Shown here in pieces: positions 7,554-14,757 of a DNA stretch of 64,000 bases (its first letter is position 1; each line of letters opens with the position of its first letter). A program made the position numbers and the translations under genes. Origin of the DNA: Fen-1308 sp035319125 (GTDB lineage Bacteria; Nitrospirota; Thermodesulfovibrionia; Thermodesulfovibrionales; Dissulfurispiraceae); NCBI GenBank assembly GCA_035319125.1, contig DATHDG010000011.1, positions 62,001-126,000 on the forward strand, written 5' to 3'. The notes beneath the pieces were generated by a model, which saw only the letters and a list, made by a program, of their open reading frames with translations, ran no database searches and was not told the origin of the DNA.

Positions 7554-8070
7554 CGTCCCGACTTTACTGACGTTCAGCCGGATTATTCTAATTCCTTTTT
7601 TCGTGCTGATAACGCCCGCAAGTCCTGTTCTTGGAGTGACAATTTTTTTGATCGCTTCGCTCACGGATTTTCTCGACGGTTTTCTTGCTCGACGCTCTGG
7701 TCAGATCACTAAATTCGGCATAATCCTCGACCCGATAGCCGACAAATTTCTCGTGATATCAGCCCTCATATTGCTCGTTGATATGAGCCGCATTGCGGCT
7801 TGGATAGCCATTGCTATAATAGTCAGGGAATTTCTGGTTACAGCCATTAGGGTAGTTGCTCTTTCTATGAATATTGTCATCCCGGCCGAGACTGGTGGCA
7901 AGTGGAAGACGGCACTCCAAATGACGTCAATTGTACTGCTTCTATTGCCGTATAGTTTGGGTTTTGTGGATTTCTACGACATAGGATTGGTCCTGATGTA
8001 CATAGCCCTGATTCTGGCCATAACGTCGGGGATCAAATATACAATATCTTTTTGGAGACATTTCCAATGA
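7534..8070 (+). CDS. pgsA: CDP-diacylglycerol-glycerol-3-phosphate 3-phosphatidyltransferase PgsA
   Basis: A 178-residue membrane protein carrying the CDP-alcohol phosphotransferase signature D-x2-DG-x2-AR-x8-G-x3-D-x3-D, read here from DFLDGFLARR to GIILDPIAD. It makes phosphatidylglycerol phosphate, the first committed step to phosphatidylglycerol and cardiolipin. Multiple membrane segments are visible. It sits in a tightly overlapping run kdsC-pgsA-plsY-queC. Confidence 0.93.
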   Translation: MSTIRLNVPTLLTFSRIILIPFFVLITPASPVLGVTIFLIASLTDFLDGFLARRSGQITKFGIILDPIADKFLVISALILLVDMSRIAAWIAIAIIVREFLVTAIRVVALSMNIVIPAETGGKWKTALQMTSIVLLLLPYSLGFVDFYDIGLVLMYIALILAITSGIKYTISFWRHFQ

Positions 8071-8714
8071 TAGCTGTACTGCTTGTTGCTGCCTTTCTGT
8101 TCGGATCTATACCAACAGGTCTGCTGATTGCGACTTTCAAGGGAGTTGATCTGAGGAAGATCGGCAGTGGAAATATAGGCGCTACAAACGTTTTGCGCGC
8201 ACTGGGAAGGGGGGCAGCGCTTGCCACTCTGATTGGCGACATGCTTAAGGGCTTGCTTCCTGTTCTGGCTGTCAGACACCTCTTGCCCGATATGGGTATT
8301 CAGTTTTCAGATCAATATTTGTCTCTTCCATTTACGATAACAAACGCTCACACGGCTCTGGAGGGGGCTGTTGGAATCGCGGCCATACTTGGACACAACT
8401 TCTCGATATTTCTGAAATTCAAAGGTGGAAAGGGAGTTGCAACGAGTCTTGGAGTCGCATTGGCGCTATCACCGCATGCTGCACTAATGGCTGCAACGGT
8501 ATGGCTGCTCGCATTCAAATTTTCCGGCTATTCATCGCTCGGCGGGATTCTGGCATTTGCATCATTTCCCTTTTGCATATACGTGATTGACTATTCTCCT
8601 GATAAGATCGGCATAGCTGCTATTATGGCTGCACTTATATTCATTACTCATCGCGGAAATATCAAAAGGCTGCTTACAGGCACCGAGAACAAGGTCCTGA
8701 GGAACAATAAATGA
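8067..8714 (+). CDS. plsY: Acyl-phosphate:glycerol-3-phosphate acyltransferase PlsY
   Basis: Integral membrane protein with the PlsY motifs GSGNIGATN, GD-x-LKG and LGHNF followed by FKGGKGVAT. PlsY acylates glycerol-3-phosphate from acyl-phosphate to start phospholipid synthesis. A TTG at 8052 would give five extra residues, but the ATG at 8067 has GGAG at good distance and forms a 4-bp ATGA overlap with the pgsA stop codon; the product is then 215 residues. Confidence 0.93.
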   Translation: MIAVLLVAAFLFGSIPTGLLIATFKGVDLRKIGSGNIGATNVLRALGRGAALATLIGDMLKGLLPVLAVRHLLPDMGIQFSDQYLSLPFTITNAHTALEGAVGIAAILGHNFSIFLKFKGGKGVATSLGVALALSPHAALMAATVWLLAFKFSGYSSLGGILAFASFPFCIYVIDYSPDKIGIAAIMAALIFITHRGNIKRLLTGTENKVLRNNK

Positions 8715-9427
8715 GACGCGCTGTTGTTCTTCTCAGCGGAGGTGTTGATTCTTCGACCACGTTGGCGATAGCAAAGGCCGAGGGTTATGAATTGTATGCC
8801 ATTACTTTCGATTATGGACAGCGTCACAAGATTGAGCTTGAATCGGCTGCTAAGGTCGCCTCTAGCCTAGGGGTGAAAAAACATCTGGTGACTCGGTTTG
8901 ATATGAGGGCTATCGGAGGATCAGCGCTAACGGATGATATCGACGTGCCGAAATATCAGAAGTCAGGAGTCAGAAGTCGGAAGTCAGAAGAAAAACAGGA
9001 AATTATCCCTGTGACGTATGTGCCTGCCCGCAATACAGTATTTCTTTCATTTGCTTTGGCCTGGTCTGAGGTGCTGCATGCGCAGGATATTTTTATTGGG
9101 GCCAATGCAGTGGATTACAGCGGTTATCCCGACTGCAGGCCGGAATATCTGAAGGCATTTGAGAATATGGCAAATCTGGCTACTAAAGTAGCAGTCGAGG
9201 GCATGATCAGGTTTTCCATTCGTGCGCCCTTGCTCTTGTTGTCAAAGTTAGAGATAATTAAGAAGGGCATGGCTTTGGGACTCGACTATTCATTAACCTG
9301 GAGCTGTTATGACCCGCAACCTTTAGGCATGGATGTTCACGGCTATAAAGCCTGCGGCAGGTGTGACAGCTGTCTGTTCAGAAAGAAAGGCTTTGACGAG
9401 GCCGGCATAGCAGATCCTGCATTCTGA
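8711..9427 (+). CDS. queC: 7-cyano-7-deazaguanine synthase QueC
   Basis: A 238-residue PP-loop ATPase (LSGGVDSST, residues 8-16) with the zinc-binding C-terminal motif CGRCDSC and the YVPARNT segment of QueC. It makes preQ0 for queuosine/7-deazaguanine tRNA modification. It overlaps plsY by 4 bp (ATGA). A heptamer repeat tract lies inside the gene and adds about 8-10 residues to the loop before the YVPARN segment while keeping the frame. Confidence 0.93.
   Translation: MRRAVVLLSGGVDSSTTLAIAKAEGYELYAITFDYGQRHKIELESAAKVASSLGVKKHLVTRFDMRAIGGSALTDDIDVPKYQKSGVRSRKSEEKQEIIPVTYVPARNTVFLSFALAWSEVLHAQDIFIGANAVDYSGYPDCRPEYLKAFENMANLATKVAVEGMIRFSIRAPLLLLSKLEIIKKGMALGLDYSLTWSCYDPQPLGMDVHGYKACGRCDSCLFRKKGFDEAGIADPAF
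8954..8988 (+). repeat. Tandem 7-bp repeat inside queC
   Basis: Five imperfect copies of a heptamer: TATCAGA, AGTCAGG, AGTCAGA, AGTCGGA, AGTCAGA. Tandem AGTCAGA-type heptamers are usually intergenic repeats; here the tract is translated as part of a loop rich in Ser, Arg and Lys. Confidence 0.8.
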
Positions 9428-9455
9428 AGTCCGGCTGAAAGCTGGATATTATGTC

Positions 9456-10511
9456 ATGAAAACAATTTTTCTATCTTCGAATTCCGATTCAGTCGGAAAG
9501 ACTATGATAACTATTGGACTTACCCTTAAACTCAAGGAGCTTGGGTTTAAGGTTGGTTATATGAAGCCGTTAGGAAGAAAACCGGTACGCACAGATTATG
9601 GAACTCACGATGAGGATGCTCTCTTTATCAACGAAGTTTTGGAGTTAAAAGAACCATTGGACATTGTGTCTCCTTTCGTTGTCGACTGCCATTCATTTGA
9701 TGGGGGTGTCAGCAGCACTACAACTTGTGCATGCGGGCGGGTGCTGGATGCATATCCGTCATTCAGTAACAAAGACTTTTTGCTGATCAGCGGCGGTGTG
9801 GATGTCTTTGATGGGGCCGCATTTGATATCGGCATATTGAAACTCCTGAAAGACTTGGATGCCAGAGCCATTATTATCGATAAATGGAATGGCTTTGCGA
9901 CTGCTGACACGATTTTAGGCGCTGCAAGACTGTATGAAGGCCGGTGCGTTGGCTGTGTCATAAATAAAGTCCCAAAAAACATGGTATCGCATGTAAGGAA
10001 ATCTATCAAGCCGTTTATAGAAAAAAACGGAGTCAATGTCCTCGGTATAATTCCGGTGGACAAGCTTCTGCAGGCATTGACTGTGCGCGAGCTGGCTGAA
10101 ACGCTGGACGGTACGGTAGTCTGCTGCGAAAGGAACATTGACCAGTATGTACATAATTATCTGATCGGAGCGATGGATCCTGAGAGCGCGCATAAGTATT
10201 TCAGACGCGTCGAAGATAAGGTTGTTATAACGGGGGCACATAACTCGGAGATGCAGATTGCGGCACTTGAGGCATCTGCGAAATGCATAGTCATAACCGG
10301 TAGTGTGCGGATAAGTGACAGGATCATAGGTCAGGCCATCTCCAGAGGAGTGCCGATAATATCTGTATCAGACGATACTTTTACTGCAGTGCAAAAAATT
10401 GAATCGTCTCTTGGCAGCTTAACAATACGGGCAAAAGATAAAGTTGCCCGTGCAAGAGACATTGTCGACAGAGACTTTAACATTGGCACTTTGTTAGAGG
10501 CATTTGCATGA
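9456..10511 (+). CDS. BioD-like P-loop ATPase with DRTGG domain
   Basis: A 351-residue protein whose N-terminal third resembles dethiobiotin synthetase-type P-loop proteins (SSNSDSVGKT, 7-16, a variant Walker A without the first Gly) and whose C-terminal 110 residues (VITGAHNSEMQIAALE, ISRGVPIISVSDDTF) look like a DRTGG domain. This is the architecture of the regulatory N-terminal half of long phosphotransacetylases (Pta), but the catalytic Pta domain is absent and no pta gene is adjacent. It begins 28 bp after queC. Function uncertain; possibly nucleotide or acetyl-phosphate sensing. Confidence 0.75.
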   Translation: MKTIFLSSNSDSVGKTMITIGLTLKLKELGFKVGYMKPLGRKPVRTDYGTHDEDALFINEVLELKEPLDIVSPFVVDCHSFDGGVSSTTTCACGRVLDAYPSFSNKDFLLISGGVDVFDGAAFDIGILKLLKDLDARAIIIDKWNGFATADTILGAARLYEGRCVGCVINKVPKNMVSHVRKSIKPFIEKNGVNVLGIIPVDKLLQALTVRELAETLDGTVVCCERNIDQYVHNYLIGAMDPESAHKYFRRVEDKVVITGAHNSEMQIAALEASAKCIVITGSVRISDRIIGQAISRGVPIISVSDDTFTAVQKIESSLGSLTIRAKDKVARARDIVDRDFNIGTLLEAFA

Positions 10512-10662
10512 TCAGCCTGTCGTAATAAATCTTATTCATGCAAATCATAGGAGTAAAATAGTGCTATTATCAAACAATTGCAGGTTGGTTTAAATACAAC
10601 TGAATAATGCGATATACTCAATCATCTGCTTAAATGAATACTGCCGATTCTGAAACAAAAGT

Positions 10663-11292
10663 ATGATAAGAGTCCTTATCGCCGATGACCATAAAATCGT
10701 CAGAGAGGGCATTAAACAAATTCTTTCTCGCGTCCCCGATATCGAAGTCGCCGGCGAAGCTGGAACCGGCCAGGAAGCTCTCGAAAAGATTTGGGCTAAT
10801 CATTATGATGTCGTAATACTTGACATATCTCTGCCTGGACGCAACGGGCTGGAAATACTTAAGCAGATTAGGACACAGATGCCAAAACTTCCTGTGCTGA
10901 TTCTCAGCATGTTTCCTGAAGAGCAATACGCAATCCGCGTATTCAGGGCCGGCGCGTCAGGATATCTGACAAAGGAAAGTGACAGAGACGAAATCGTTCA
11001 GGCCGTTCGGTGGATAGCTGAAGGTAAGAAATATGTCACTCCATCACTGGCTGAAAAGCTTGCGGCTGAATTTGAACCGTCTTCAACCAAGGCATTGCAT
11101 GAACAGCTTTCTGACCGCGAATATCACATTCTCTGCCTTATTGCACAAGGTAAAAGCAGCAATGATATCGCGGAAGAGCTTGCTCTTAGCGTAAAGACTA
11201 TCAGCACTCATCGCTCGCGCGTTCTCGAGAAGATGTCCATGAAGTCTAATGCCGAGCTGACTCACTACGCGGTTCAGAACAAACTTGTCTGA
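10663..11292 (+). CDS. NarL/FixJ-type response regulator
   Basis: A 209-residue protein: receiver domain 1-120 with acidic pair D8/D9, phosphoacceptor D54 and K104, then a LuxR-type helix-turn-helix at about 140-205 (LSDREYHILCLIAQG). It is a DNA-binding two-component regulator. No histidine kinase gene is adjacent, so the cognate kinase is unknown; two orphan kinases occur elsewhere in this window. The ATG overlaps no neighbour and has no strong ribosome site. Confidence 0.92.
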   Translation: MIRVLIADDHKIVREGIKQILSRVPDIEVAGEAGTGQEALEKIWANHYDVVILDISLPGRNGLEILKQIRTQMPKLPVLILSMFPEEQYAIRVFRAGASGYLTKESDRDEIVQAVRWIAEGKKYVTPSLAEKLAAEFEPSSTKALHEQLSDREYHILCLIAQGKSSNDIAEELALSVKTISTHRSRVLEKMSMKSNAELTHYAVQNKLV

Positions 11293-11392
11293 GGATCATC
11301 TGAGCAATCCTGCATATGTTTCTGTGAAGCAAATAGGCCTCAAGGATTTATTCGGCTATACTGTTAAAATCAGATGAAAAGGAGAACGCGTT

Positions 11393-12277
11393 ATGGCAAC
11401 TAATATTCATACAATAACCTGCGCCGTTGTAACGTTATTTTTAGTGGGCCTTGTTGCAAATGTACCCTGTCCTGCACATGATATGAATGATATGCAGGCA
11501 TTGGAGAACAGCCAGTCAGAAGAGCCGGCAGTGGTGTTGCGTAATGAGCCGACCGTCATCAAGGCTGGAGAAAACCAGACTCTTACTATTTCACTCACCG
11601 ATTCTTCAGGAAATCCGTTGCATGGACTTACAGTTACGCACGATCGCATAATGCATGTAATTATTGTGAGCCGGGACTTTACAGTTTTTTCTCACATCCA
11701 TCCGGAAGATTTCGGTCCTATTACAGACGCTATGAAAGAATCAGCAAAATATCCGGTGCATTATATCTTTCCAAAAGCTGGCAGCTATATTATAGGTGTG
11801 GATTTTGCTTATAAGGATCGGGCATACTCGAGGCATTTTGTTATTGACGCCCTTGGTGAAAAGCCGGTTGGGTCTGCGAGCATTGATCTAACACGAAAGA
11901 AGAAATTTGGAACATATGATGTCACACTGACTTCATCGCCTGAAGCTGTTTCTGCAGGGAAAGAGGTTATGCTTACTTATAGTTTTGCAAAAAACGGGGA
12001 GCCGGTTACGGATCTGGAGCCTTATCTTTCCGCCTATATGCATGCCGCTATAATATCTTCAGATTTCCAATATTTCATGCATGAACACGGAATGGCGCCG
12101 GGCATGGCCGAGCATGTGCACCATATGATGATGCATAACATGTCTATCCCGGAAAAGTTTGGGCCTGTTTTAGAACTCCGCGTAACCTTCCCATCATCTG
12201 GAGTCTACGAAATTTTTGGAGAAGTTAAGCATGAGGGAAAAGTGATATTGACGAGTTTCATGGTCGAAGTTAAATAG
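11393..12277 (+). CDS. Secreted His/Met-rich two-domain protein, possibly metal-binding
   Basis: A 294-residue protein with an N-terminal signal peptide (hydrophobic to about residue 28, PAHDMNDM following). Two similar beta-rich units each carry the pattern M-H-x2-I-x-S-x-D-x3-F-x-H: MHVIIVSRDFTVFSHIHP and MHAAIISSDFQYFMHEHG. A His/Met cluster (EHVHHMMMHNM) follows the second. This suggests a periplasmic copper or other metal ligand, but I do not recognise a named family with certainty. Good ribosome site (AAGGAGA). A short gene follows after 7 bp. Confidence 0.7.
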   Translation: MATNIHTITCAVVTLFLVGLVANVPCPAHDMNDMQALENSQSEEPAVVLRNEPTVIKAGENQTLTISLTDSSGNPLHGLTVTHDRIMHVIIVSRDFTVFSHIHPEDFGPITDAMKESAKYPVHYIFPKAGSYIIGVDFAYKDRAYSRHFVIDALGEKPVGSASIDLTRKKKFGTYDVTLTSSPEAVSAGKEVMLTYSFAKNGEPVTDLEPYLSAYMHAAIISSDFQYFMHEHGMAPGMAEHVHHMMMHNMSIPEKFGPVLELRVTFPSSGVYEIFGEVKHEGKVILTSFMVEVK

Positions 12278-12284
12278 GTCAAGT

Positions 12285-12545
12285 ATGCATACAGATGAAT
12301 ATCAGATCTCATTGAATCGTGAGATTGGTGTTTGCAGGGATAAGATAGCTTTGGCCAGGCAGATACTTGTACAGCTTGAAATCTCGCATGGCATTAAGAC
12401 GGAGCAGTTTGTCGGAGCGGAGTTGGGCCATGCAACTATATCGGAGAAAGACAAAAAGATTTGGAAGGAGGCTGTTGCAACTCTTTCCGTCTGGAGCGAA
12501 AGACTGAGAGAGTATGAAGTTATTTATGACGGCATGAAAAAATAG
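12285..12545 (+). CDS. Hypothetical 86-residue soluble protein
   Basis: A short, charged, helical-looking protein starting 7 bp after the His/Met-rich protein gene, so probably co-transcribed with it. It has one cysteine (C17) and no membrane segment. I do not recognise the family. A strong hairpin follows its stop codon. Confidence 0.6.
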   Translation: MHTDEYQISLNREIGVCRDKIALARQILVQLEISHGIKTEQFVGAELGHATISEKDKKIWKEAVATLSVWSERLREYEVIYDGMKK

Positions 12546-12569
12546 GGGCGTTGCATACAACGCCCCTAT
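12542..12569. terminator. Strong hairpin between convergent genes
   Basis: A perfect 12-bp stem ATAGGGGCGTTG / CAACGCCCCTAT with loop CATA. It lacks a T-tract on either side but stands between the convergent hypothetical gene and the exporter operon, so a bidirectional transcription barrier is likely. Confidence 0.6.
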
Positions 12570-12591
12570 GGTAATCAAGTGATCTCGCCTG

Positions 12592-12759
12592 CTAATGTCC
12601 GGCCGGAAAGAATGTATAACTAATCCAGACCAGCAAGGCCAATCCGCCGACGCCCAGTATAAGGCTCCAGGCTATGAGCTTCTTTTCAACCGGAAGTAAT
12701 GGTTCATATTCTGCATCCATCTTTTTAAGTTCATCAGTAAGTTTTGGTGCTTCGGCCAT
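12592..12759 (-). CDS. 55-residue single-span membrane protein, partner of YeiH-type exporter
   Basis: Translation of the minus strand gives 55 residues: a charged N-terminal half (EAPKLTDELKKMDAEYEPLL in part), then a hydrophobic span of about 20 residues (WSLILGVGGLALLVWISYTF) and a short FPAGH end. The ATG is preceded by AGGAGG at 7 bp, and the gene lies 13 bp downstream of the exporter gene. It resembles the small accessory subunits often found with transporters. No known family recognised. Confidence 0.75.
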   Translation of the reverse strand: MAEAPKLTDELKKMDAEYEPLLPVEKKLIAWSLILGVGGLALLVWISYTFFPAGH

Positions 12760-12772
12760 ATATCCTCCTTTT

Positions 12773-14515
12773 CTATCCCGTGATGACCGGTGGCTTTACT
12801 CCATGGAAGAATATCCATGAAATTACAAGCCCGATCCAGATGATGAATCCGAAAAGAGCTATGCAATAAATTGCAGCCAGTTTTCCGATCCCTTCTTCCC
12901 AGAGTCTTTTGAAGTTGGAGACGACTCCAATTGTAAAGAACGTCAATAAAAAGAAAAGAGCCCTAAAAGAATTCGCTTCATTATTGGCAAGCGTAGCATT
13001 GGCTATAAACTTCTTTGGGGCTTTGATTGAATCATTAACAGTCTTGATCTTGTCTTTGTCTTCCTTGAGTTTTGCATCCAACGCGGCCTTTTGGTCAGCA
13101 TCAGTTATAGTCGGCAGTTGTTTTTCCAGACTTGCCACCTCTTTTTCAAGGGGCTTGGTAATTTTTTCAGCATCGACTATTTGGCCGGCGGGACCGATAC
13201 AAAGCAAGAGGAAAAGAATGAAAGTGCCCGCATATCCGAGTACAAATTTAGGGAATCTGTTCCAGACTTCTCCGAGACCTACAGACTGCCCTTCTTTGCA
13301 TTCAATGTATTTGCACCAGATAACGGCGAGTACAAAGGCCCAGACTCCAATAAAAATGTCGATGAATACTTTGACAGTAGTTGCTGTCATAGTGATCCAC
13401 CCGTCGGCATAGTTAACACCAGTCTCAGCCAGGACCTTGCCTCTGATCAATGCGTCGGTTACTGCGCCGCTGGTGACTGCCGCTCCATCGGTCTTTACTG
13501 CCAGCCCCATCCATGCACCTGCAACCATGGGTTCCTGCCATAGAAACTCACGTGCCATAAAAGGCAGGATTATCAGTTCAACAACCGCAAAGATAACAAC
13601 AAGCGAAGAAACCATAATAGGTATGATCGGCCTCGCGCGGATGGCTCCGCCTGTTGCGATTGAAGCTGATACACCGCAGATGGATATTCCTGATGCCAGT
13701 GGCGCCGCCCACTCACGGCTGAACTTAAAGTATTTACGCGCCATAAAATAGACCAGCGCCCAATATATCAGATACGCCTCAACGATTGCACACAAGCCTC
13801 GGAATATGACTGCCGATGCAAGATTGAGTTGCTGAGCTGCTTTAACACCTAGCGCTCCGCCCATAATAACAATGGCCGTTTTAACATAAAGTTCCGGCTT
13901 TACTGCTTCCTTTAACGTCTGGGCGAATTTCGGAAAGAAGTTTCCGACTGCCAAACCGGCGAGAAGCGCAAAGATAAATCCGGCTTCGCCAGAGAGCCTT
14001 AACGACCAGTCTATTTTTGCAGCTTTAGGATCAAGGGCCGCAATATAAGCAAAATGGCCCAGTACCCAACAGGCGTACGACAGCCAGAACGTGATAGTAA
14101 AGCCCAGCACAAACTTAACCAGGTTCAGACGCATTAGTCCCGCACCAATTCCCATTAGCAGCATCATGAACAGGTAAGTATAAATTACAGAAACTATGGG
14201 AGCTGTTCCGGTTTTTTCATATTTTTGACCTACGGCAAGGGCGGCTGTATCGGCAATGGTTATAACCTCTTCTTTGCCGTCCGCTTTCTTGAGAGTGACT
14301 TTATTTCCATCGATTTTTGTTATCTCGCCCTTGACTCCCTGGTATCCCTTGGAAACCGGCTCGACCGACTTGGACAGTTCGGTCCAGACCTTATTATTCG
14401 CCCCCCAGCCCAGGATGTCCATATTGGTAAATACCCCAAGCGACAACAGGAAGATGATCATTCCAAGGACAAATGAGAGCCAATCTTCACTAATGCCTCG
14501 TTTAGCTTCCTCCAT
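12773..14515 (-). CDS. YeiH/UPF0324-type putative sulfate (anion) exporter
   Basis: A 580-residue membrane protein. The central and C-terminal parts match the YeiH/UPF0324 family: IVIMGGALGVKAAQ, SGISICGVSASIATGGAIRA and the segment AGAWMGLAVKTDGAAVTSG. It is longer than the usual ~340-residue family members: it has an N-terminal membrane segment and a soluble loop at about 45-100 (KGEITKIDGNKVTLKK) and a helical charged insert near 460-520. Family members are annotated as putative sulfate exporters; export of sulfite or sulfate would fit a dsr organism (inference). The ATG at 14515 has GGGAGGTGTGC, better than the GTG at 14557. Confidence 0.85.
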   Translation of the reverse strand: MEEAKRGISEDWLSFVLGMIIFLLSLGVFTNMDILGWGANNKVWTELSKSVEPVSKGYQGVKGEITKIDGNKVTLKKADGKEEVITIADTAALAVGQKYEKTGTAPIVSVIYTYLFMMLLMGIGAGLMRLNLVKFVLGFTITFWLSYACWVLGHFAYIAALDPKAAKIDWSLRLSGEAGFIFALLAGLAVGNFFPKFAQTLKEAVKPELYVKTAIVIMGGALGVKAAQQLNLASAVIFRGLCAIVEAYLIYWALVYFMARKYFKFSREWAAPLASGISICGVSASIATGGAIRARPIIPIMVSSLVVIFAVVELIILPFMAREFLWQEPMVAGAWMGLAVKTDGAAVTSGAVTDALIRGKVLAETGVNYADGWITMTATTVKVFIDIFIGVWAFVLAVIWCKYIECKEGQSVGLGEVWNRFPKFVLGYAGTFILFLLLCIGPAGQIVDAEKITKPLEKEVASLEKQLPTITDADQKAALDAKLKEDKDKIKTVNDSIKAPKKFIANATLANNEANSFRALFFLLTFFTIGVVSNFKRLWEEGIGKLAAIYCIALFGFIIWIGLVISWIFFHGVKPPVITG

Positions 14516-14695
14516 GCACACCTCCCTAACAAGTTGGTTTGCTGCCGATTGATACACCCTCCCTCAGATCTTTATATAATCACCTCCTTTGCAGAAAACA
14601 GCAAAATAGTCGTTACTAAATTTATCGCTTAACAGCATTCAAAAGTCAAGATGTTTTAGCAGGATTACACAGAAATTGCCGGTCTGATGCAATAT

Positions 14696-14724
14696 TATGC
14701 AATTAGTCTATTCTTTTATATAAT
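14696..14724 (+). promoter_or_regulatory. Putative promoter for the PPDK-like gene
   Basis: A perfect TATAAT (14719-14724) lies 34 bp before the ATG, with a weak -35 candidate TATGCA at 17-bp spacing. The rest of the 242-bp divergent region to the exporter gene is AT-rich with no gene. Confidence 0.45.
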
Positions 14725-14757
14725 GGGATCAAAGACGCTTTACCCGAAGAGGACAGC

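Noticed and set aside
14579..14588. Perfect anti-Shine-Dalgarno match AGGAGGTGAT on the minus strand in the exporter leader
   Set aside because: No start codon lies at a usable distance and no short leader peptide can be read, so it is most likely chance or part of an untranslated leader.
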